This document shows, in pieces, positions 6,503 through 13,154 of a DNA stretch of 14,295 nt. The position numbers and the translations under genes were made by a program. The first letter of the stretch is position 1. Each line of letters starts with the position of its first letter. Source of the DNA: Planctomycetota bacterium (lineage in GTDB: Bacteria; Planctomycetota; UBA1135; GCA-002686595); the NCBI GenBank assembly GCA_027623615.1, contig JAQBVH010000018.1, positions 1 through 14,295 on the forward strand, written 5' to 3'. The notes under the pieces were generated by a model. It was given only the letters and a program-made list of their open reading frames with translations. It had not been told where the DNA came from and did not search any database.

Positions 6503-6507
6503 GGAGG
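6503..6507 (+). promoter_or_regulatory. Ribosome binding site (GGAGG) that fixes the start of the S15 hydrolase
   Basis: GGAGG ends 5 nt before ATG 6513. A GTG at 6498 in the same frame lies upstream of this site and would add only five residues ahead of the signal peptide, so 6513 is preferred. Confidence 0.65.
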
Positions 6508-6512
6508 TACCG

Positions 6513-9401
6513 ATGCGCGCGCTGATCCTGACCATTGCTCTGTTCCCGTCCCTCGCAGTCGCCCAGGAGAAGGTCTCGGCCTTCGGCGAGTACTCCGGCT
6601 ACTCCGCAGCGGTCTACGACGGGTGGACGACCGAGTCCCGCTACGTCGCGATGCGTGACGGCGTGCGCCTGGCGGTCGACATCACGCGCCCGACCAAGGC
6701 GGGTGAGCTCAACACGGAGCCCGTCCCCCTGGTCTGGACGCACTCGCGCTACCACCGCAACCCGAGCGCGTTGATGAAGCTGTTCAACCCCGAGGCGGAG
6801 GACCGCAAGCTGTCCTCGGTGGACGTCGACCCTGGGCTGCAGAACCTGGTGCGACACGGCTACGCGGTCGCCTCGGTCGGCGTGCGCGGCAGCGGCGCCT
6901 CGTTCGGCACCTTCTCGGGCCTGTTCAACGAGGACGAGACCAAGGACGCCGCCGAGCTCTGCGCCTGGTTCGCGGGGCAGGAGTGGTGCGATGGCAACAT
7001 CGGCATGTTCGGTGGGTCGTACCTGGGCATCACCCAGTACATGGCCGCTTCGCAGCACCCGACCGGGCTCAAGGCCATCTTCCCCGATGTCGCGGCCTTC
7101 GACCTGTACGACCTCCTCTACCCGGGTGGCGTCTTTCGCGAGGACCTGATGCGTCACTGGGATCTGTTGACCGACCAGCTCGACGCCGAGATCCTGGCGC
7201 CGCCGGTCGACGGTGACGAGGACGCCAAGCTGCGCACGCAGGCCATCGCCGAGCACGCGAACAACTGGCAGGTGCTCGACGGGTATCGCTCGGCGCCCTA
7301 CCGCGACCACAGGGTGCCGGGTCTCGACTGGAGCAAGCACGGACCCGCGCCGCTGCTCGACCGGATCAACTCCTCGGGCGTGGCCATCTATCACACCAAC
7401 GGCTGGTTCGACGTCTTCGCCCTCGACACCTGCCTCTGGTTCGTGAACTACGCGGGACCGCAGCGGGTGATCATGGGCGACTGGTCCCATGCGCAGATGT
7501 CGAGGCAGCGCTTCAGCGTCAACGCCGTCGAGCAGCATCGCTGGTTCGACCGCTGGTTGAAGGGCATCGAGAACGGCGTCGACGAGGGACCGCGCATGCA
7601 GTACGCGCTGCACGTGGCTCCGGGCGAGCTCGAGTGGCGTTCGACCGACCAGTGGCCGCCGCTGGGTGTGGTCGACGTGGTGTACGCCTTCGGAGCTGGA
7701 GGCAAGCTCTCGACGGGCAGCGTCGAGGCCGGCAGCGAGGGGTACGCGATCGATCCCGACGCCACCACGGGGACGGCCAGCCGTTGGGACAACGCCGTTG
7801 GCGCTGCACCCGGGGGGATGAGCTACTCCTCCGCTGTCCTCGCCGAGCGCGCCGAGCGCGCGCTCTGCTGGACGGGCGAGCCGATGGGGCGCGACCTCGT
7901 CTTCGTCGGGCACCCGCAGGTGACCTTGCATCTCGAGGCGAGCGCCGGCGACGCGGACCTGGTCGTCGTGCTCGAGGAGCTCGACGCGCAGGGCAACGCC
8001 CACTACCTGACGGAAGGCGTGCTGCGCGCGTCCCACCACAGGTTGAGCGAGGCGCCGTACGACAACCTCGGCCTGCCCTGGCAGCGCTCGTTCGAGGCGG
8101 ACGCCGGGCCCTTGCCCGAGGGCACGCCGACCGAGATCCGCATGGACCTGCATCCGCTCGCGGCGACGATCCAGGAGGGCCACCGGCTGCGCGTCTCGCT
8201 GACCTGCGCCGACGCCGACAATCTGATCGCGCCCGTGGCGGGGTTGGGGGAGAGCGTCACCGTGCACTACGGCGCGGCGCATCCCTCGGGCCTCGTGCTG
8301 CCCGTCCAGCAGGCTGTCTGGATCGTGCACGGCGCGGTGAAGAACTCGAGCGGCCATCCCGTCGAGGGCGCGACCGTCCGCGCGCACTGCGGCTACGGCA
8401 CCCTGCGCGAGACAGGTCGCGCGCTCACCGACGCCGAGGGTCGCTACACGCTGACCTTCGGTACAGGCATGCTCAGTGAAGGCAGCCTGGAGCAGGTGGC
8501 CACGATCTCCGCGCGCAAGCCGGGGTGGTTCGAGGCCTCGTTAGGTACCCAGGGCGGCTTGATGATGGCCAAGCCCAAGGGCGACGAGGCTGCCCGCGAG
8601 GGCGTGGTGCTCGAGGGCATCCCGTACCCGCTCGACTTCACCCTCGACCGCGGCGCGACGGTGGAGGGACGCCTCGTCGATGCCGATGGGCGCCCGATCC
8701 CCAGCCGCAAGCTCGTGCTCGCAGGCGAGGAGCTGCCGCCCTCCTCGAACGTCCTCGACGTCGTGCGCACGGACTCCGACGGCCGCTTCGTCTTCGAGGG
8801 CGTGCCGACGGGTCGCGCGTGGTGGATCTCCCTGCGCGGCACCCATCCCGAGGAGCGTGAGAAGGCCGGGAACTTCGTGTTCGAGGAGGGCCGCCACGTG
8901 CTGGGCCTCGTCTTCCATGGCGCTGAGGGCACGAGCGTCGCCGACGGTCAGCGCGGCGAGCTGTTCGCCTACGAGTGGCCCTACCGGCCCAAGGACGTCT
9001 ACCGCCCGCGCTGGCGCGCGCCCGAGGGCTGGGTCGAGCGCTACGCCGGCAATCGCTTCTCGCTGATCATGCCGCCCGACTGGGTGCGCAAGCCCGTGCG
9101 CGGCATCGACTCGTACGTGGCGAAGTTCGAGGGCCCGGGCGTCAGCCTGCAGCTCGACCACGGGATGTACTCGAGCAAGCTCGAGTCGCTGGCGAACCGC
9201 GCGAACCACTCGCGGGAGGACCTGAACCTCAGCGGCTTCGCGGCGGCGCTGCACCGCTGCGATGGCTTCGTCGGCCTGCACTTTCCCAAGGCGGGACCGC
9301 TCGACGGCGTGGGGCTGACCCTCCTCGCCGCGTGCGACTCGGATGAGGCACGCGACGTGGCCGAGCAGGTGCTGCGCACCCTGCGCTTCCCCCTGGAGTG
9401 A
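6513..9401 (+). CDS. Exported S15/CocE-type hydrolase (Xaa-Pro dipeptidyl-peptidase-like) with two regulatory-like domains and an extra C-terminal domain
   Basis: This is an exported alpha/beta-hydrolase of the S15/CocE family, acting on acyl-proline peptides, esters or beta-lactam-like amides; the substrate is not predictable. Residues 1-18 are a signal peptide (MRALILTIALFPSLAVAQ). The catalytic domain (about 40-360) has VAMRDGVRLAVDITRP, the nucleophile elbow GGSYLG (Ser169), GWFD (Asp300) and DWSH (His326), so the triad looks complete. A PepX_C-type jelly-roll follows to about 600. It is then extended, unusually, by two carboxypeptidase-regulatory-like beta-sandwiches (about 603-656, with DAEGRYTLTF; about 714-782, with DSDGRFVFEGVPTG) and by a final domain (about 839-962, GNRFSLIMPPDW to the end) that resembles PsbP/DUF1795-like domains by eye only. 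At 962 residues it is much longer than plain CocE enzymes (about 570-650). The next exported gene follows after 96 nt. Confidence 0.9.
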   Translation: MRALILTIALFPSLAVAQEKVSAFGEYSGYSAAVYDGWTTESRYVAMRDGVRLAVDITRPTKAGELNTEPVPLVWTHSRYHRNPSALMKLFNPEAEDRKLSSVDVDPGLQNLVRHGYAVASVGVRGSGASFGTFSGLFNEDETKDAAELCAWFAGQEWCDGNIGMFGGSYLGITQYMAASQHPTGLKAIFPDVAAFDLYDLLYPGGVFREDLMRHWDLLTDQLDAEILAPPVDGDEDAKLRTQAIAEHANNWQVLDGYRSAPYRDHRVPGLDWSKHGPAPLLDRINSSGVAIYHTNGWFDVFALDTCLWFVNYAGPQRVIMGDWSHAQMSRQRFSVNAVEQHRWFDRWLKGIENGVDEGPRMQYALHVAPGELEWRSTDQWPPLGVVDVVYAFGAGGKLSTGSVEAGSEGYAIDPDATTGTASRWDNAVGAAPGGMSYSSAVLAERAERALCWTGEPMGRDLVFVGHPQVTLHLEASAGDADLVVVLEELDAQGNAHYLTEGVLRASHHRLSEAPYDNLGLPWQRSFEADAGPLPEGTPTEIRMDLHPLAATIQEGHRLRVSLTCADADNLIAPVAGLGESVTVHYGAAHPSGLVLPVQQAVWIVHGAVKNSSGHPVEGATVRAHCGYGTLRETGRALTDAEGRYTLTFGTGMLSEGSLEQVATISARKPGWFEASLGTQGGLMMAKPKGDEAAREGVVLEGIPYPLDFTLDRGATVEGRLVDADGRPIPSRKLVLAGEELPPSSNVLDVVRTDSDGRFVFEGVPTGRAWWISLRGTHPEEREKAGNFVFEEGRHVLGLVFHGAEGTSVADGQRGELFAYEWPYRPKDVYRPRWRAPEGWVERYAGNRFSLIMPPDWVRKPVRGIDSYVAKFEGPGVSLQLDHGMYSSKLESLANRANHSREDLNLSGFAAALHRCDGFVGLHFPKAGPLDGVGLTLLAACDSDEARDVAEQVLRTLRFPLE

Positions 9402-9465
9402 CCCGCAACCCCGGCCGCCGCGCACGGTCTTCCCTTGGGCGGGCGGGGGAGGTGGTGGGCCACGC

Positions 9466-9471
9466 TAGGAT
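9466..9471 (+). promoter_or_regulatory. Possible -10 element (TAGGAT) upstream of the PDZ/toroid gene
   Basis: TAGGAT in the 96-nt gap after the S15 gene lies 26 nt before ATG 9498. If real, the PDZ/toroid gene has its own start of transcription with a short leader. No clear ribosome site or -35 is visible. Confidence 0.3.
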
Positions 9472-9497
9472 CTTGCGCGGGCCACCGCCCCTTCACC

Positions 9498-11315
9498 ATG
9501 CTCCACCCCACCCTGCTCCGCGGGCTCCTCTGCCTCTCGCTCACGACCCTCGCTCCGGCCCTCGACCGCCTCGGTCCCAAGGCGACCGACCTCGAGGAGT
9601 CGCAGGGGCCGACGCTCGCAGGCAACGCCAACATCGCGGACGGCAAGCTGCAGCTCGGCGCCGGGGGCTCGGCGACGTTCGAGGTGGCCATCCCCGCGCA
9701 CCCCAAGGCCGCGGAGTTCGACGCCGCCGGGTGGTACGGCTACCTGTGCGTCGACGTGCTCGCTGAGGGCGGCGCGCTCGAGGTCGAGGTCACGCGCGGC
9801 GCGCACACGCACAGGTCGAAGTCCGACGGTCCGGCGCGCCGCGTCGAGCTGCGCTTGCCGGCAGAGGTGCTCGGCGACACGCTGCGCCTGATCTTGAAGA
9901 GCGACGGCGAGGTCCTGCTCGACGGGCTCTCCCTCGAGCGTCACCACAGCGCGCCCACCAACAAGCTCCTCGGCAAGGCCAACGGTCACCTCGGCCCGGA
10001 TCAACTCGCCTGCGGCGCGCTCGGCTTCACGGCGGTCACCGAGCACCTGCAGCGCGCGTTCTCGATCCTCTCGATCGAGCCCGGTTGCGCGGCCGAGGCG
10101 GCGGGACTGCGCGTGGGGGACCTGGTCGTCGCGGTCGAGCACCAGCCCCTCGCCGCCTCGAGCATCGATCCCGGGTGGGACTGGTTCGAGCGTAGCCACG
10201 AGGCCACCCTCGGCCGCGCCATCGAGGCCGCCCTGCGCGCGGGTCGCGGCACGATCGACCTGCGCGTCCTGCGCAGCGCGGGCGCGCAGGAGCTGTCGCT
10301 GCACCTGCCCTACGTGGTCCGACTCGACGAGGGCTTTCCCCTGACCGGCCAGCTCGCGACGGCCCTGCACGCCGACCTGATCGACTGGACGCTCGAGCAC
10401 CAGCGCGAGGACGGTTCATGGCCGGGCACGGACGCGGTCAACCCGTCCCTCGGCGGGCTGGCCCTGCTCGGCACGCGCAACCCGGAGCATCGGGAGCCGA
10501 TCGAGCGGGCGGTCGGCTACATGCTGCGAAAGAGCCCCAAGCCCTCGGAGATGAAGGGTCTCGCCTACTGGCAGATATCCTTCCAGGGGATCTTCTTCTG
10601 CGAGTACTACCTCGCCAGCGGTGACGAGTCCGTGCTGCCCTGGATCAGCGAGGCGATCGAGTGGCTCCCGACCACGACCCACGAGTGCAAGTGGGGCATG
10701 CAGGCCTTCGGCCACGGGCCCGACGGGCTGCCCTACGACAACAAGGCGCTGATGGCATGCGCTGCGCACCTGATCGTGTTCGACGCGCTGGCGCGCAAGT
10801 GCGGCGTGGAGGCCAAGGTCTGGGAGCACATCGAGCCCTACGTCGTGCACTCCTGGTCGGACCCCGAGGCCGGCGGTCACGGCGCGATGGGCTACAACGC
10901 CTCCTACAAGGACAAGGGCGAGTTCTGGTCGCGCTCGGGCCTGACCGCCCTCGCCACGGCGCTGCGCGGCGAGTCCGGCGTGATGCGCGAGAAGCTGTGC
11001 GTGATCATGGCGGAGCGTCACCCGTGGATGCTCAACAGCCACGCCTACGGAGAACCCGGCGCCGCCCTCGGCCTGATCGGCCTCTCGGTCGCGCACCCGC
11101 CCTCGTTCGCCGAGGTCATGCCCCAGTGGGGCTGGCGCTTCCTCTGCAACTGGCAACCCGGCCATGGGCTGCGCTACTCGACGCCGCACATGGGCGCGCC
11201 CTACATGGGCGGCGAGTCGATCGTGAACCTGTCCTACGCCGTGTGGTCTTCGATCCCGTCGCAGGGCCTCGTGATGACCGGCGGCGAGCCGGAGCGCTGG
11301 CTCGCGGGGCAATAG
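9498..11315 (+). CDS. Exported PDZ and alpha/alpha-toroid protein, DUF6288-like
   Basis: The 605-residue protein starts with a signal peptide (MLHPTLLRGLLCLSLTTLAP). The chosen ATG is the last one that keeps this peptide at the very N-terminus; the open frame upstream to 9435 is not protein-like. A beta-rich, sugar-binding-like segment comes first (about 35-150). A PDZ domain follows (about 188-275; SILSIEPGCAAEAAGLRVGD is its carboxylate-loop and core part). From about 290 to the end there is a long alpha-helical part (LEHQREDGSWPG, GLAYWQISFQGIFFCEYYL, WGMQAFGHGPDG) of the alpha/alpha-toroid type seen in prenyltransferase/terpene-cyclase-like folds. This order matches DUF6288-type proteins of Planctomycetota and Verrucomicrobiota. 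The function is unknown; a role in handling envelope or extracellular polymers is only an inference. The gene ends convergently, 11 nt from the stop of the PQQ gene. Confidence 0.82.
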   Translation: MLHPTLLRGLLCLSLTTLAPALDRLGPKATDLEESQGPTLAGNANIADGKLQLGAGGSATFEVAIPAHPKAAEFDAAGWYGYLCVDVLAEGGALEVEVTRGAHTHRSKSDGPARRVELRLPAEVLGDTLRLILKSDGEVLLDGLSLERHHSAPTNKLLGKANGHLGPDQLACGALGFTAVTEHLQRAFSILSIEPGCAAEAAGLRVGDLVVAVEHQPLAASSIDPGWDWFERSHEATLGRAIEAALRAGRGTIDLRVLRSAGAQELSLHLPYVVRLDEGFPLTGQLATALHADLIDWTLEHQREDGSWPGTDAVNPSLGGLALLGTRNPEHREPIERAVGYMLRKSPKPSEMKGLAYWQISFQGIFFCEYYLASGDESVLPWISEAIEWLPTTTHECKWGMQAFGHGPDGLPYDNKALMACAAHLIVFDALARKCGVEAKVWEHIEPYVVHSWSDPEAGGHGAMGYNASYKDKGEFWSRSGLTALATALRGESGVMREKLCVIMAERHPWMLNSHAYGEPGAALGLIGLSVAHPPSFAEVMPQWGWRFLCNWQPGHGLRYSTPHMGAPYMGGESIVNLSYAVWSSIPSQGLVMTGGEPERWLAGQ

Positions 11316-11326
11316 GCGGTGCTCGC

Positions 11327-12607
11327 CTACTTCGCCGACAAATCGAAGCAGGCCAGCTCCTCGTCACTGCGCACGAACACGTGCCGTTCGGCGAAGGCAG
11401 GGTGGGACCAGCAGACGCCCTCGCGGCGGTTGAGCTGGCCGAGGGTCGGCTCGATCAGCTTGACGCGGCCGAGCTCCGTGAAGCCCTCGGGCGAGAGCTT
11501 GGCGAGGAGCAGCTCGCCGCGTTCGTTGAACATCCAGGTCGTCTCGCCACGCTGGACCATGTGGATCGTGGCCCAGCGCGCGCGGGGCACGGCGGTCTGG
11601 TCCTCCCAGACTCGGTCGCCGGTCGCGAGCTCGAGGCAGCGCAGCTCGCCGTAGCTATCCACGCCGTAGACGTGCTCGCCGAGCACGACCGGGGTGCCGA
11701 TGATCGCGTGCAGTGCGTCCGTGCTGCGTTCGTTCTGGCCGCGGCGGGCCCAGACCTTCTCGGCTGCGAGCCCGTCCTGCTTCAGGCGCAGCAGCAGGCT
11801 CCCGTCGTAGAAGCCGGTGAGGAAGAGCAGGTCACCGCTCAGCACCGGCGTCGCCACGCCGAGCGGCATGTTCTTGGACGGGAAGTCGATCGACCAGGCC
11901 TCCTTGCCCGTGGCCGGGTGCAGCCCCACGACCCGATCGCCCGACCAGTACACGAGCACGCGCTGGCCCGCCTGGTCGATGACGATCGGAGTCGCGTAGT
12001 TGGCGCGATCCTCGAGGGCGCGCCAGCGCTCCTCGCCGTCCTTCGGATCGAAAGCCACGAGGCACGCTGTCTTGGCTCCGCTGACGGGGACGATCAGGAG
12101 CCCGCCCTCGAGCACCGGCGCCGCCGAGATGCCCCAGATCGGCATGCGCTCCTTGTCGATCGCGTACTGCTCGCGCAGGTCGCGCGCCCAGCGCACCTCG
12201 CCGGAGGTCGCGTCGAGGCAGGTCAGGTGTCCGGCGGAGCCGAGGGTGTAGACCCGGCCCCCTGCGATCAGCGGCGCGCAGCGAGGACCGGCGGGGTAGC
12301 CGATACCCGCGTAGGTCGCCTCGTAGCTGTGCTGCCAAAGCTCCTCGCCGGTCTTGGCGTCGAAGGCGAGCACGCGCTCGATCTCCTTGGGCTCGACCTC
12401 ACGGTCCATGACGATCACGCGACCATCGGCGACAGAGGGAGCCGCGTACCCGCTCGCGATCGGCATGCGCCAACGGGCCTCGAGGGTCTCGGGTAGCTCC
12501 GCGAGCACGCCCTCCTCGCGCCAGATTCCGTCGCTCTGGGGGCCGCGCCACTGGGGCCAGTCGTCGGGGGCGGAGAAGATGAGGAGGGGCAGGGACAAGA
12601 GCAGCAT
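11327..12607 (-). CDS. Exported PQQ-like beta-propeller repeat protein
   Basis: This 426-residue protein has a short signal peptide (MLLLSLPLLIFSAPD) followed by DWPQWRGPQSDG, the start typical of exported PQQ-like propellers in Planctomycetota. At least five blade motifs are visible: AFDAKTGEELW, CLDATSGEVRW, AFDPKDGEERW, GLHPATGKEAW and CLELATGDRVW. The fold resembles BamB and quinoprotein dehydrogenases, but no dehydrogenase-specific ligands were recognised, so it is probably a binding or scaffold protein outside the cytoplasm. The open frame runs upstream to about 12955, but that extension is antisense to the FG-GAP gene and not protein-like. ATG 12607 is preferred because of the signal peptide and a TATCGT hexamer only 6 nt upstream. 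Confidence 0.9.
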   Translation of the reverse strand: MLLLSLPLLIFSAPDDWPQWRGPQSDGIWREEGVLAELPETLEARWRMPIASGYAAPSVADGRVIVMDREVEPKEIERVLAFDAKTGEELWQHSYEATYAGIGYPAGPRCAPLIAGGRVYTLGSAGHLTCLDATSGEVRWARDLREQYAIDKERMPIWGISAAPVLEGGLLIVPVSGAKTACLVAFDPKDGEERWRALEDRANYATPIVIDQAGQRVLVYWSGDRVVGLHPATGKEAWSIDFPSKNMPLGVATPVLSGDLLFLTGFYDGSLLLRLKQDGLAAEKVWARRGQNERSTDALHAIIGTPVVLGEHVYGVDSYGELRCLELATGDRVWEDQTAVPRARWATIHMVQRGETTWMFNERGELLLAKLSPEGFTELGRVKLIEPTLGQLNRREGVCWSHPAFAERHVFVRSDEELACFDLSAK

Positions 12608-12613
12608 GGCCGC

Positions 12614-12619
12614 ACGATA
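12614..12619 (-). promoter_or_regulatory. Possible -10 element (TATCGT) of the PQQ-propeller gene, leaderless
   Basis: TATCGT on the minus strand ends 6 nt before the ATG at 12607, so a transcript would start at or next to the start codon. The 123-nt gap to the divergent FG-GAP gene must hold both promoters. On the plus side only a weak TAGGGC (12705-12710) was noticed. Confidence 0.4.
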
Positions 12620-12730
12620 CCGGCAGCTGGGCCTCCGTGGTCCAGGGCGAGAAAACCCGGAACTCGCGTTGTCCTCCTGGGCCTGTGCCTGCACAAACGG
12701 GGTGTAGGGCCAGCCCGGCCTCGAGCCCCC

Positions 12731-12949
12731 ATGAAGTACCTCTCCGCACTCCTCGTCGTCCCCCTCGCCCCCGCGGCCATCTCTCAGACCCTGCTGAAGG
12801 ACTGGGCCGGGCCCGAGAACAACGATCTCTTCGGGTGGGCGGTCGACGGCGCTGGTGACGTCAACGCTGACGGCTACGACGACGTGATCGTCGGCGCGGA
12901 GAGCGCGAACAAGGTCTACGTCTATTCGGGCTTCGACTACACCCCGTAG
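12731..12949 (+). pseudogene. FG-GAP repeat protein, 5' fragment truncated by an insertion sequence
   Basis: The frame begins with a signal peptide (MKYLSALLVVPLAPAAISQ) and one FG-GAP/integrin-alpha-type repeat: LFGWAVDGAGDVNADGYDD followed by VIVGA, with the calcium-binding DVNADGYDD loop, then KVYVYSG. It stops after 72 codons, whereas FG-GAP proteins normally carry several repeats and are hundreds of residues long. The protein-like sequence ends at about FDYT (codon 71, 12941-12943), and the stop TAG at 12947-12949 appears to be supplied by the inserted element. In the intact form it would be an exported, Ca-binding propeller-type protein of unknown role. The missing part, if kept, should lie beyond the right end of the transposon. 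Confidence 0.75.
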
Positions 12950-13005
12950 TTGCATAGAACCGGTGGCGTGAACGCTCGGATCCGGCGATGCCGATCGATG
13001 CAGGC

Positions 13006-13019
13006 ATCCTCGCGAGGAT
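13006..13019. repeat. Perfect 14-bp palindrome in the IS leader
   Basis: ATCCTCGCGAGGAT reads the same on both strands. It lies about 65 nt inside the inferred left end of the insertion sequence and may be a protein-binding site. Confidence 0.5.
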
Positions 13020-13036
13020 TCTTGGACGGGACCTAC

Positions 13037-13055
13037 ACTTCACCGGCGGTGAAGT
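13037..13055. repeat. 8-bp inverted repeat in the IS leader
   Basis: ACTTCACC (13037-13044) and GGTGAAGT (13048-13055) are exact inverted copies around a 3-nt GGC spacer. They could be an operator or a small hairpin. Confidence 0.5.
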
Positions 13056-13092
13056 TCCGAAGTGCCTGCCATATACCCCGTTACATGCAAAC

Positions 13093-13152
13093 GGGCTCAA
13101 ACTCGTTCCGTATTCGTTGGCGTCCAAACTAACGAAGAAACGAGCTGAGCCC
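13093..13152 (+). promoter_or_regulatory. Long imperfect hairpin directly upstream of the transposase start
   Basis: Three nested pairs make one stem: GGGCTCA/TGAGCCC (13093-13099 with 13146-13152), CTCGTT/AACGAG (13102-13107 with 13139-13144) and TTCGTT/AACGAA (13113-13118 with 13131-13136), around a 12-nt loop. The stem ends 2 nt before the transposase ATG and includes the whole ribosome-binding region, so folding would hide the start. Such structures in other insertion sequences hold down transposase translation; that role is inferred here. Confidence 0.55.
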
Positions 13153-13154
13153 GC

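Noticed and set aside
6489..8387. 632-codon open frame on the minus strand opposite the S15 hydrolase
   Set aside because: It is low-complexity sequence without a signal peptide or any motif, and is fully explained as a shadow of the S15 gene.
10661..12496. 611-codon plus-strand open frame running across the PDZ/toroid and PQQ genes
   Set aside because: It spans two real genes in wrong frames and crosses their convergent ends, and its product has no recognisable domain.
12608..12955. N-terminal extension of the PQQ gene by 116 codons
   Set aside because: The extension is not protein-like and lies antisense to the FG-GAP gene. A signal peptide begins exactly at the internal ATG 12607.
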